From positions 1-43,850 of the forward strand of contig NZ_FOVH01000033.1 of the NCBI RefSeq assembly GCF_900115095.1: DNA of 43,850 nt, written 5' to 3'. Source of the DNA: Actinomadura madurae (lineage in GTDB: Bacteria; Actinomycetota; Actinomycetes; Streptosporangiales; Streptosporangiaceae). Positions 26,278 through 34,195 of the stretch are shown in pieces (within the stretch, counting starts at the first letter, position 1; every line of letters starts with the position of its first letter). The translations under genes and the position numbers were made by a program. Below the pieces are notes generated by a model. It was not told the origin of the DNA, ran no database searches, and saw only the letters and a list, made by a program, of their open reading frames with translations.

Positions 26278-26440
26278 AAGGACGCGCGGCGATAAGACGG
26301 GCCACTGGTGCGAGTAACCACTACCATGTGGGGGACTACGGCTTGCGGGGCGACACCCTGGGGAACGCAAAGAGGAGGGTCGGAGGCGTAAGCTGCCACG
26401 CCACGAACATGGGATCTGACCACCTGTGCAGGACGTTGCC

Positions 26441-28054
26441 GTGAGCACGTCAGTCATCGAGCCCGGCACACGTCTCGCCGGCCGCTACAGGCTTGAGAAG
26501 CGCATCAGCGACTCGGGCGGATCGTCGCTCTGGAAGGCGATCGACGAGATCCTCGCGCGGGCGGTCGCCGTCCGCACCTTCGACCCCGAATTCCCCCGGA
26601 TCGCCGACGCCGTCACGTCCGCGCGCTCCGCCAGCCGGCTCACCGACCCCCGCCTCACCCAGGTGTTCGACGCCGACGACTCCGGCGAGAGCGCCTACAT
26701 CGTCAGCGAGTGGGTCGCCGGCGAGACGCTGGAGGGCATGCTCGGCAAGGCCCCGCTCGAACCGGGCCGCGCCGCGACGCTGCTGTACGAGGCGTCCGAG
26801 GCGATCTCCGCCGCGCACGCCGCCGGCCTCTCCCACCTCTGCCTCACCCCCCGCGACCTCGTCTGGACGACCGGCGGCACCGTCAAGCTCCTCGGCGTCG
26901 CGATCGACGCCGTCCTCGGCGACCGGCACTCCGACGACCCCGCCGCCGAGGACGTCCGCGGCCTCGGCCGGATGCTGTACGCGGCGCTCACCGCCCACTG
27001 GCCCGGCGACGAGGACGGCTCCGGCCTGCCCGCCGCCCCCGAGGCCGACGGCGTCCCGCACGCGCCCCGCCAGGTCCAGGCCGGCATCTCCCACGCGATC
27101 GACGCGATCGTCTGCCGCTGCCTCGGCATCGGCACCGCCGAACCGCTCGCCGCCCCCGCCGACCTGGCCAAGGCGCTGCGCGGCGTCCCGCGCACCCCGC
27201 TGCCGCTGTTCGCGGGCCTCGGCCACGCGTCCCCCGCGTCCCCCGCGTCCACCCCGCCCCGGCGTCCCGCCACCCCGTCGACGGCGGCGACGACGCAACC
27301 GCACCGGCCGCCCGCGCCCGAGGCGTCCACGCCCTCGCACGTCCCGCCGCCGCGGTCGCGTGCCCAGCGGCACGCCGCCCCGCCTCCGCCGCCGGCCGCC
27401 ACGTCCACCCGGACGAGCCCCGCGCACGGGCACGGCGCACCGAAACGTCCCGCCAACCGGGCCCTCCTCGGCGTCGCGGCCGCCGCGCTGACCGTCATCG
27501 TCGGCCTCGGCGCCTGGGCGCTGTCCAGCAACAGCGGCGGCGACGACCCCAAGGACGGCGGCGTCACCGACAAGGGCAAGACGAGCGCTCCGGTCACGCC
27601 GTCCGTCGCGAAGCTCACCCCGCAGAACATCGAGCCCGCCGAGCTCCGCACCGCCGCGGGCAACGGCGACGACACGATCGGCAAGCACCTGTCCACGCTG
27701 ACCGACGGCAAGGCCTCCGGCCAGTGGGAGACGCAGAGCTACAACGGCGCCGACTTCGGCAGGCTGTCCAAGGGCCTCGGCGTCCTGCTCGACATGGGCA
27801 AGCCCGTCAAGGTCGCCGACGTCAAGATCCACTCCCCGGTCACCGGCGGGACGCTCCAGGTGCGGGTCGGCGACTCCAAGACCCCGACCGCCCTGCAACG
27901 GGTCGGCGAGCAGGCCCCCAACGGCGGCGAGATCACCATCACCGCGAACCCGCAGGCCACCGGCCGGTACGTGCTCGTGTGGTTCACCCAGCTGCCCGGC
28001 GGGCCGTTCAAGGGACGGCTCGGCGAGATCACCGTCTACGGCGAGGCGGGCTGA
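26441..28054 (+). CDS. Membrane-anchored pseudokinase with extracellular discoidin-like domain
   Basis: A 537-residue protein. Residues 8-255 resemble a Ser/Thr kinase fold (AGRYRLEKRISDSGGSSLWKAID), but catalytic residues are lost. The VAIK lysine is Arg (VAVRTF), HRD is replaced by HLCLTPRDL, and DFG by LGVAID. A Pro/Ala/Arg linker leads to a TM helix at about 341-363. The external part (about 385-537) resembles an F5/8C or galactose-binding beta-sandwich. It is the unfused equivalent of the MurJ-linked pseudokinase of mycobacteria, which binds an FHA protein. GTG 26441 follows AGGACG; GTG 26426 is possible. Confidence 0.85.
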   Translation: MSTSVIEPGTRLAGRYRLEKRISDSGGSSLWKAIDEILARAVAVRTFDPEFPRIADAVTSARSASRLTDPRLTQVFDADDSGESAYIVSEWVAGETLEGMLGKAPLEPGRAATLLYEASEAISAAHAAGLSHLCLTPRDLVWTTGGTVKLLGVAIDAVLGDRHSDDPAAEDVRGLGRMLYAALTAHWPGDEDGSGLPAAPEADGVPHAPRQVQAGISHAIDAIVCRCLGIGTAEPLAAPADLAKALRGVPRTPLPLFAGLGHASPASPASTPPRRPATPSTAATTQPHRPPAPEASTPSHVPPPRSRAQRHAAPPPPPAATSTRTSPAHGHGAPKRPANRALLGVAAAALTVIVGLGAWALSSNSGGDDPKDGGVTDKGKTSAPVTPSVAKLTPQNIEPAELRTAAGNGDDTIGKHLSTLTDGKASGQWETQSYNGADFGRLSKGLGVLLDMGKPVKVADVKIHSPVTGGTLQVRVGDSKTPTALQRVGEQAPNGGEITITANPQATGRYVLVWFTQLPGGPFKGRLGEITVYGEAG

Positions 28055-28225
28055 TCGTCTCTCGCCCGTCACCTGAGCTGTGACGTGGAGCGGCGCATGT
28101 CTGTATCGTGCCTGTGAGCACTTTACTTTGTCCCCTCGTCCCCAGGAATCCTTGGTGCCTACCTCAGCAGCCGGTCGAGGACGTCCGGCGCCGGCCTGGC
28201 GTCCCGAACGAGAAAGCGGTCGCTC

Positions 28226-28851
28226 ATGACGTCGGTGAGCATGCGTCGTGTCGACGAGGTGCCCGACAAGGAGCTCCTCGCCCGGCACACGCCCAGGGGG
28301 ACCCGCACGCCTTCGCCGAACTCGTCCACCGGCACCGCGACCGGATGTGGGCGGTCGCGCTGCGGACGCTCGGCGACCCGGAGGAGGCCGCGGACGCGCT
28401 GCAGGACGCCTGCCTTTCGGCGTTCCGCGCGGCCGGACGGTTCCGCGGCGACGCGGCCGTCACCACCTGGCTGCACCGCATCGTCGTCAACGCCTGCCTC
28501 GACCGCATCAGGCGCAAGTCCGTCCGCCCGGCGACGCCGATGGGCGACGACGCGACGTTCGACGCCGTCGCGCCCAAGATGCCGGACCCGACCGACGCGC
28601 ACGGCGTGTCCCTCGACGTCCACACCGCCCTGGAGCAGCTGCCGTTCGAGCAGCGCGCCGCCCTCGTCCTCGTCGACATGATGGGCTACTCCGTCGACGA
28701 CGCCGCGCAGGTGATGGAGGTCCCACCCGGAACGATCAAGAGCCGGTGCGCGCGGGGTCGCGCCAGGCTCGCCCCCCTTCTCGTCCACCACCGGAACCGA
28801 CGGGAACGCAAAAACGTCGGAGGTGTGGAAGGAGGTGGCATGCCCAAGTGA
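28226..28851 (+). CDS. sigM: ECF sigma factor SigM, apparently frameshifted near its N-terminus
   Basis: Homology to sigma-M begins at ATG 28226 (VDEVPDKELLARH) and then switches frame at 28288-28300 to continue as DPHAFAELVHRHRDRMWAVA. A further G in the GGGGG run (28296-28300) would restore one frame (HTPRGDPHAF). Region 2 (DALQDACLSAFRAAGRFRG, then TWLHRIVVNACLDRIRRK) and region 4 (LPFEQRAALVLVDMMGYSVDDA) are intact. The alternative frame is open from GTG 28108 but its N-terminus has no sigma homology. Either a sequencing error or a real 1-nt indel is likely. It overlaps the anti-sigma gene by 4 nt. Confidence 0.8.
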
Positions 28852-29615
28852 ACCCCGCACACCTTGACTACGACGTCTTGGCCGACCTGGCCGAGGGACT
28901 ACTCGAAGACGACGAAGCCGCCTCCGTCAACGCGCACCTCGACACCTGCGCCGACTGCCGTGAGCTGTCCGCCGACCTTGCGGACGTCTCCCGGATCCTG
29001 GCGGAGGCACCCGTGCCGTCCATGCCCGCCGAACTGGCCGAGCGCATCGACACCGCCATCGCGGCGGAGTCGATGCACACCGCCACCGTGGTGAGCCTGG
29101 AACAGCGGCGCGGAAGGCGGCATTGGCGGATACTGTCGGCGGCCGCGGCGGCGGTGATCGTGGTCGGCGGCGGAGCGACCGTCGGCAAGATCGCGCTCGA
29201 CGGCGCGAACGGCACCGACGGGGCGGCCCGGCACCCGGCCCAGGACCGCGCATCGGGCGAGGCCCCGCCGGGTGTGAACCCGAAGGTGGCGGCCCCGGAG
29301 CCGGCGTTCAAGGTCGCTCACAGCGGCACCGACTACCGTTCCGGGACTCTCGGCGACCAGGTAGGCCAGGTCATCGGTGGCGAGCAGGAGCTCCGCGCGA
29401 GCGCCGCACCCCCCGACGCCCGTCTCCGGGGATGCGTCACGAGCGTCGCCAACAAGCAGTCGCTCCAGCTGGTCGACCAGGCGAAGTACGACGGGAAACC
29501 GGCGATCGTCATCGCCGTGAAGGGCGACAAGCCCGGCAAGCACAACATCTGGGTCGTCGGTCCCGACTGCACCGCCCAGAACCACCATCTGCTGAAGAAA
29601 CTCACCAACGCCTGA
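28848..29615 (+). CDS. Anti-sigma factor of SigM, ZAS type with one TM helix
   Basis: A 255-residue membrane anti-sigma factor. The cytoplasmic part has the zinc-binding anti-sigma motif H30-x3-C34-x2-C37 (NAHLDTCADCREL). A TM helix covers about residues 93-112 (LSAAAAAVIVVGGGATVG). The external part has a possible disulfide pair (RGCVTS and PDCTAQ). It would hold SigM at the membrane until an envelope or thiol signal. The GTG start overlaps the sigM stop as GTGA, so translation is coupled. Equivalent to Rv3912 (RsmA) by position. A hairpin at 29636-29673 closes the operon. Confidence 0.88.
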   Translation: MNPAHLDYDVLADLAEGLLEDDEAASVNAHLDTCADCRELSADLADVSRILAEAPVPSMPAELAERIDTAIAAESMHTATVVSLEQRRGRRHWRILSAAAAAVIVVGGGATVGKIALDGANGTDGAARHPAQDRASGEAPPGVNPKVAAPEPAFKVAHSGTDYRSGTLGDQVGQVIGGEQELRASAAPPDARLRGCVTSVANKQSLQLVDQAKYDGKPAIVIAVKGDKPGKHNIWVVGPDCTAQNHHLLKKLTNA

Positions 29616-29635
29616 CGCAGGCTTCACACATATCC

Positions 29636-29673
29636 GAAGGCCATGGACGCCCCGACCGCCGTCCATGGCCTTC
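29636..29673 (+). terminator. Terminator of the sigM/anti-sigma operon
   Basis: GAAGGCCATGGACG pairs perfectly with CGTCCATGGCCTTC around a 10-nt loop, 21 nt after the anti-sigma stop. Confidence 0.85.
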
Positions 29674-29750
29674 CCTCTCACCACCTCCGGCCGGGGGTGT
29701 TCCGCTCGCGACGCGCACCAGGCGCCAAGCACCGCACCAACCCCACGCCC

Positions 29751-29785
29751 AGGCACCGCGTCAGGCACCGCGTCAGGCACCAGCA
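29751..29785. repeat. Short tandem repeat of CAGGCACCGCGT
   Basis: CAGGCACCGCGT occurs twice and is followed by a partial third CAGGCACC, in the gap between the sigM operon and the hydrolase gene. No function is suggested. Confidence 0.5.
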
Positions 29786-29839
29786 GACCGAATACTCGGG
29801 GTGCTGGGGGGTGGGCCCGGTCGTGCGGGGGCGGGTCGG

Positions 29840-30412
29840 TCAGAGGGTGGCCAGGAAGTCCAGGGCGATCGTCCAGGCGCGTTCGGCGGCGTCGGCGTCG
29901 TAGTCGGGCAGGTCCGGGTCGGTGAACAGGTGGCCGGCGCCCCGGTAGCGGAAGACCTCCACGTCCGCGCCCGCCTTGCGCATCTGCAGGTACCAGGCGT
30001 TCAGCCAGTCGACGGGCTCCCACGTGTCGGGGTCGGCGACGTGCAGCTGCACCGGGACGTCGGTGGACGCGCCCTCCGCGATGTCGGACGTGCCGTGCAT
30101 CAGCAGCAGCCCGCCGGCCTTCTCGTCGGCGAACGCGAGGTTCTGGGCGATGGAGCCGCCGAGCGAGAACCCCGCGTAGACGAGCCCGCCGTCGCCCATC
30201 AGGGGCGCCGCGGCCGCGACCCCGCGCCGCAGCAGCTCGTCCCGTCCGATCTCCTCCTTGATCTCGATCCCGGCCTCGGCGTCGTCGACGACACGCCCGT
30301 CGTAGAGGTCGGGGACGTGCACCTCGTGCCCGGCCGCGCGGAGCCGGTCGGCCGCCTGGTGCACCGCGGGCCGCAGCCCGTACATCGAGTGGAGAAGCAG
30401 GATGCGTGCCAT
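29840..30412 (-). CDS. Dienelactone-hydrolase-family alpha/beta hydrolase
   Basis: A 190-residue compact alpha/beta hydrolase. It opens with ARILLLHSMYGLRPAV, has the nucleophile elbow GFSLGGS (Ser in place of the Cys of classical dienelactone hydrolases), an acid in DPDTWEP and the histidine in YRGAGHLFTDP. Substrate unknown; many homologues act on small esters. ATG 30412 has TAGGGT exactly 7 nt upstream and no Shine-Dalgarno site, so it is probably leaderless. It sits between the sigM and trxBA operons on the opposite strand, divergent from trxB. Confidence 0.8.
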   Translation of the reverse strand: MARILLLHSMYGLRPAVHQAADRLRAAGHEVHVPDLYDGRVVDDAEAGIEIKEEIGRDELLRRGVAAAAPLMGDGGLVYAGFSLGGSIAQNLAFADEKAGGLLLMHGTSDIAEGASTDVPVQLHVADPDTWEPVDWLNAWYLQMRKAGADVEVFRYRGAGHLFTDPDLPDYDADAAERAWTIALDFLATL

Positions 30413-30419
30413 GGGCCAC

Positions 30420-30425
30420 ACCCTA
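30420..30425 (-). promoter_or_regulatory. -10 element of the leaderless hydrolase promoter
   Basis: On the minus strand this is TAGGGT, followed by 7 nt and then the ATG at 30412. Confidence 0.5.
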
Positions 30426-30479
30426 GAGCAGCCCTGAACAGCGCCGGGCGGGCCGGCGCGCGGCCGGTCCCCGCGTGCC

Positions 30480-30506
30480 GGGAATCCTCGGGCCCTAGGA
30501 TCGGTT
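30480..30506 (+). promoter_or_regulatory. SigR-type promoter of trxBA
   Basis: GGGAAT (30480-30485), 18 nt, then GTT (30504-30506) is an exact match to the thiol-oxidative-stress sigma-R consensus known from Streptomyces (GGAAT-N18-GTT). There trxBA is a direct SigR target. Predicted transcription starts about 50 nt before the trxB GTG. Confidence 0.75.
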
Positions 30507-30564
30507 GACGCGACTGGTAGGCCGGACGTGCGGCACCGGCGGCCAACGAGGAGAGGCAAGAACT

Positions 30565-31518
30565 GTGAGCGACGTCCGTAACGTCATCATCATCGGGTCC
30601 GGTCCCGCGGGCTACACGGCCGCCATCTACGCGGCTCGCGGCGACCTGAAGCCACTGGTGTTCGAGGGTTCGGTGACGGCCGGCGGTGCGCTGATGAACA
30701 CCACCGACGTGGAGAACTTCCCCGGGTTCCCCGACGGGATCATGGGTCCGGACCTGATGGACAACCTGCGCAAGCAGGCCGAGCGGTTCGGTGCCGAGCT
30801 CGTCACCGACGATGTGACCGAGGTGGACCTGACCGCCGACCCCAAGGTCGTCAAGGTCGGGGACGAGACCTACCTCGCCCGGACGGTGATCGTCGCGACC
30901 GGCTCCGGCTACCGGGAGCTGGGCCTGCCGGACGAGAAGCGGCTCTCCGGACGCGGCGTCTCCTGGTGCGCGACCTGTGACGGCTTCTTCTTCCGCGAGC
31001 AGGACATCGCCGTCGTCGGCGGCGGTGACACCGCGATGGAGGAGGCGATCTTCCTGACCAAGTTCGCCCGCTCCGTGACGGTGATCCACCGGCGGGACGA
31101 GCTGCGCGCGTCCAAGATCATGCAGGATCGGGCCTTCGCCAACGAGAAGATCCAGTTCCTGTGGGACAGCGAGGTGGCGGCGATCCACGGTGACGACCGC
31201 GTCACCGGCGTGACCGTCCGCAACACCAAGACCGGCGCGGAGTCGGAGCTGGAGCTCACGGGCCTGTTCATCGCGATCGGCCACGACCCGCGCAGCGACC
31301 TGTTCGCCGGGCAGCTGGAGACCGACACCGACGGCTACCTGCTGGTCGACGCTCCGACGACGAAGACCAAGATCCCCGGCGTCTTCGCCTGCGGCGACGT
31401 GGTCGACCACATCTACCGCCAGGCGATCACCGCGGCGGGCAGCGGCTGCGCGGCCGCCATCGACGCCGAACGCTGGCTCCAGGACCAGGACGCCGCCGAG
31501 ACCGTCCCGCAGGCCTGA
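30565..31518 (+). CDS. trxB: Thioredoxin-disulfide reductase
   Basis: A 317-residue FAD/NADPH flavoenzyme that reduces thioredoxin. FAD-binding GSGPAGYTAA is near residue 13. The redox centre is SWCATCDGFFF (Cys135 and Cys138). The NADPH-binding GGGDTAMEEA is near 155. The C-terminal FAD motif is PGVFACGDV. GTG 30565 has GGAGAGG upstream. The frame is open further upstream without homology. trxA follows after 119 bp with no hairpin between, so the two are probably co-transcribed from the SigR-like promoter at 30480. Confidence 0.95.
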   Translation: MSDVRNVIIIGSGPAGYTAAIYAARGDLKPLVFEGSVTAGGALMNTTDVENFPGFPDGIMGPDLMDNLRKQAERFGAELVTDDVTEVDLTADPKVVKVGDETYLARTVIVATGSGYRELGLPDEKRLSGRGVSWCATCDGFFFREQDIAVVGGGDTAMEEAIFLTKFARSVTVIHRRDELRASKIMQDRAFANEKIQFLWDSEVAAIHGDDRVTGVTVRNTKTGAESELELTGLFIAIGHDPRSDLFAGQLETDTDGYLLVDAPTTKTKIPGVFACGDVVDHIYRQAITAAGSGCAAAIDAERWLQDQDAAETVPQA

Positions 31519-31637
31519 CCCACCACCGCGAGGCAGGGCGGACCCCGCCCGCCGACCGGCCATGCCCACCACAGGACGGACGAGCCGCATCGCGGGCGGG
31601 GGAAGGGTCCCGCCCGCGCGAGAACAGAGGGAGAAAC

Positions 31638-31952
31638 ATGAAAGCCGTGACCGACGCCGACTTCGCGACCGAGGTCCTCGAGAACGACAAGCCGGTCCTC
31701 GTCGACTTCTGGGCGGAATGGTGCGGCCCGTGCCGGATGGTGGCGCCGATCCTGGAGGAGATCTCCAAGGAGCACGGCGACAAGATCGAGATCGTCAAGC
31801 TGAACATCGACGAGAACCCGAAGGTGCCGCAGCAGTACGCCGTCATGCAGATCCCGACGATGAACGTCTACAAGGGCGGTGAGGTCGTCAAGCAGATCAT
31901 GGGCGCCAAGCCGAAGGCCGCCCTGCTGAAGGACCTCGCCGACTTCATCTGA
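31638..31952 (+). CDS. trxA: Thioredoxin
   Basis: A 104-residue thioredoxin with the active site WCGPC (Cys29, Cys32) and the cis-proline loop MQIPTMNVYKGG. It is the general cytoplasmic protein disulfide reductant, recycled by the adjacent TrxB. ATG follows AGAGGGAGAAAC. A perfect hairpin terminator ends the transcript. In mycobacteria and streptomycetes a cwlM-type amidase gene usually follows; here none does. Confidence 0.95.
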   Translation: MKAVTDADFATEVLENDKPVLVDFWAEWCGPCRMVAPILEEISKEHGDKIEIVKLNIDENPKVPQQYAVMQIPTMNVYKGGEVVKQIMGAKPKAALLKDLADFI

Positions 31953-31985
31953 GCCGCCTCCCGTCTCCCGCGGCGAGCGCGAAAG

Positions 31986-32023
31986 CGTGTGGCCCGCACT
32001 CCGTCCGGAGTGCGGGCCACACG
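31986..32023 (+). terminator. Perfect hairpin after trxA
   Basis: CGTGTGGCCCGCACTCC pairs with GGAGTGCGGGCCACACG over 17 bp with a 4-nt loop. It could stop transcripts from both sides, since the GNAT gene ends at 32048 on the other strand. Confidence 0.9.
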
Positions 32024-32047
32024 TCGTTCAAACCGGCTCAGATCGCC

Positions 32048-32665
32048 TCAGACCGGCCGCAGTGCCCCTTCGGGAGTCATGGAGCCCAGGAGCCGTTCGA
32101 GCGCCACCTCGACGTCCTCACGCCACGACAGGGCCGACTTCAACTCAAGGCGCAGCCGCGGATAGCGGTGATGCGGCCGGACGGTCTTGAACCCCACCGA
32201 CAGCAGGTAGTCGGCGGGCACCATGCACCCGCCCTCCTCGCCCTTGAGGTCGCCGAACGCCTCGATCGCCTTCACCGTGCGGCGCGTCAGGTCCTTCGCG
32301 ACGCCCTGGACGAGCATCCGGCCGAGGCCGCCGCCCGCGAACTCCGGCAGGATGTGCGCGGTCATCAGCAGCACCGCGTCCGCGCTGACCGGACTCGTCG
32401 GGAACGCCACCGAGCGCGGCACGTACAGCGGCGGCGCGTACATCACGAACCCCGCCGGGACGTTGTCCACGTACACGATCTTCCCGCAACTGCCCCATTC
32501 CAGGAGCGTCGAGGAGATCCACGCCTCCTTCTCCAGACCGGCGTCCCCGCTGTCCTGCGCCCGCTCCCGGCTCACCGGGTCGAGTTCCCAGAACACGCAG
32601 CCGCGACAGCGGTGCGGCAGATCACCGAGATTGTCCAGCGTGATGTTGACGAGACGACGCGACAC
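32048..32665 (-). CDS. GNAT-family N-acetyltransferase of the oriC-flank block
   Basis: A 205-residue protein. It has the conserved actinobacterial opening RRLVNITLDNLGDLPHRC with CVFWELDP and then EKEAWISSTLLEWGSCGK. The acetyl-CoA site region is ILPEFAGGGLGRMLVQGVAKD (given here in part). It corresponds in position to Rv3916c. Substrate unknown. The GTG at 32665 has AGGGGG about 10 nt upstream and gives the family's usual N-terminus; the longer frame to 32824 lacks homology. Divergent from the aminotransferase gene across about 200 bp. Confidence 0.8.
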   Translation of the reverse strand: MSRRLVNITLDNLGDLPHRCRGCVFWELDPVSRERAQDSGDAGLEKEAWISSTLLEWGSCGKIVYVDNVPAGFVMYAPPLYVPRSVAFPTSPVSADAVLLMTAHILPEFAGGGLGRMLVQGVAKDLTRRTVKAIEAFGDLKGEEGGCMVPADYLLSVGFKTVRPHHRYPRLRLELKSALSWREDVEVALERLLGSMTPEGALRPV

Positions 32666-32867
32666 CGGGTCGGCACCCCCTGCTGCGATCCTCGCCCGTC
32701 GGGCCTGGAACCCGTGGCGGCGGAAGTTCCCGGCAACCTTCCGGGACCCGCGGGCATCGTATCGGACAGGAGTTTCCCCAACCCCGCGGCTCGCCACACC
32801 CGCGGGCGTCGCCGCGATGACCATGGCGTAGTTTGCAGGGAAGCCATTTCCACCTCGGAGGTGCCTC

Positions 32868-34160
32868 GTGGAACAGCACTCGCGTTCAGATGCCTACGCC
32901 GATCGCTACGCCGCCCGTGCCGCCGGCATGGTGCCGTCCGAGATCCGGGCTCTGTTCGCGATGGTCGCCCGTCCCGAGGTGGTCTCGCTGGCCGGCGGGG
33001 CGCCGTACGTGTCGGCGCTCCCCCTCGACGCCGTCGGCCAGATGGTCGGCGAGCTCGTCGCCGGCAAGGGCGCCGAGGTGCTCCAGTACGGCTCCGCCCA
33101 GGGGGACGAGCTGCTCCGCGAGCACATCTGCGAGGTGATGTCCCTTGAGGGCGTCCACGCGTCCGCGGAGGACGTCGTCGTCACGGTCGGCGCGCAGCAG
33201 GCGCTCGACCTCATCACCAAGATCTTCATCGATCCCGGGGACGTCATCCTCGCCGAGGCCCCGTCCTACGTCGGCGCGCTCGGCACGTTCGCCGCCTACC
33301 AGGCCGACGTCGTGCACGTGCCGCTGGACGAGGGCGGCCTCATCCCCTCGGCGCTCCGGGAGACCCTGTCGCGGCTGAGTCGCGAAGGCCGGCGGGTCAA
33401 GTTCCTCTACACCGTCCCGACGTTCCAGAACCCCGCGGGGGTCACGCTCACGACGGCCCGGCGCGCCCAGGTCCTCGAGATCTGCGCCGAGTACGACGTG
33501 CTCGTCATCGAGGACAACCCGTACGGCCTCCTCGGCTTCGACGGCGAGCCGATGCGGGCCCTCCGCGCGGACGACGCCGAGCGCGTCATCTACCTGGGGT
33601 CGTTCTCCAAGACGATCGCGTCCGGCCTGCGCGTCGGCTGGGTGCTGGCGCCGCATGCGGTGCGGGCCAAGCTCGTGCTGGCCGCCGAGTCCGCGATCCT
33701 GTGCCCCTCGAACTTCTCGCAACTCGCCGTTCGCGAGTACCTCGCCACCCAGCCGTGGCGGGAGCAGATCAAGGACTTCCGCGAGCTGTACCGGGCCCGC
33801 CGTGACGCGATGCTGGAGTCCCTTGACCAGCTGATGCCGGCCGGTTGCACCTGGACGCGCCCCGCGGGCGGTTTCTTTGTCTGGGTGACACTTCCGGAAG
33901 GCCTCGACGCCAAGGCGATGGCGCCGCGGGCGATCGCCGAGCGGGTCGCCTACGTCCCCGGCACCGGCTTCTATGCGGACGGTACCGGGCACCGGCACAT
34001 GCGCCTGTCCTACTGCTTCCCGGAACCCCACCGGATCCGCGAGGGCGTCCGCCGCCTCGCCGGCGTGGTGGAGCAGGAGATCCAGCTCCGGAACACCTTC
34101 GGCGGCGCGGTCGGCGACACCTCCACCGGCGTCCAGGCACCGGGTCCGGACGTCGTCTGA
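32868..34160 (+). CDS. PLP-dependent aminotransferase, fold I (MocR/2-aminoadipate-aminotransferase-like)
   Basis: A 430-residue class I/II aminotransferase. Motifs are SLAGGAPYVSALP, LQYGSAQGDELLREHI, the cofactor-binding YTVPTFQNPAGVTLT, EDNPYGLLGF and the PLP lysine in SFSKTIASGLRVGW. It lacks an HTH domain, so it is an enzyme rather than a MocR regulator. The gene is a regular member of the parAB-flanking block in streptomycetes. Substrate is not evident; 2-oxo acid/amino acid exchange such as lysine or aminoadipate metabolism is possible. GTG start behind CGGAGGTGCCTC. Confidence 0.88.
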   Translation: MEQHSRSDAYADRYAARAAGMVPSEIRALFAMVARPEVVSLAGGAPYVSALPLDAVGQMVGELVAGKGAEVLQYGSAQGDELLREHICEVMSLEGVHASAEDVVVTVGAQQALDLITKIFIDPGDVILAEAPSYVGALGTFAAYQADVVHVPLDEGGLIPSALRETLSRLSREGRRVKFLYTVPTFQNPAGVTLTTARRAQVLEICAEYDVLVIEDNPYGLLGFDGEPMRALRADDAERVIYLGSFSKTIASGLRVGWVLAPHAVRAKLVLAAESAILCPSNFSQLAVREYLATQPWREQIKDFRELYRARRDAMLESLDQLMPAGCTWTRPAGGFFVWVTLPEGLDAKAMAPRAIAERVAYVPGTGFYADGTGHRHMRLSYCFPEPHRIREGVRRLAGVVEQEIQLRNTFGGAVGDTSTGVQAPGPDVV

Positions 34161-34162
34161 CC

Positions 34163-34176
34163 GTTTCACGTGAAAC
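34163..34176. promoter_or_regulatory. parS: parS site 1
   Basis: GTTTCACGTGAAAC, a perfect 14-bp ParB-binding palindrome, lies just after the aminotransferase stop and 20 bp before ddl. Confidence 0.92.
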
Positions 34177-34195
34177 ACGCTGAGGGGCACCTGCA

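Noticed and set aside
26362..26390. ECF-type promoter (GGAAC ... CGTAA) upstream of the pseudokinase
   Set aside because: The spacer of 20 nt is too long for GGAAC-N16-18-CGT promoters, and the -10 part is imperfect.
24616..26469. 617-codon minus-strand open frame
   Set aside because: Antisense shadow of murJ, composed of Arg/Asp/Gly/His filler.
28108..28225. GTG 28108 as the true sigM start in the downstream frame
   Set aside because: The 60 residues it would add have no sigma-factor similarity, whereas the other frame gives a normal N-terminus from ATG 28226.
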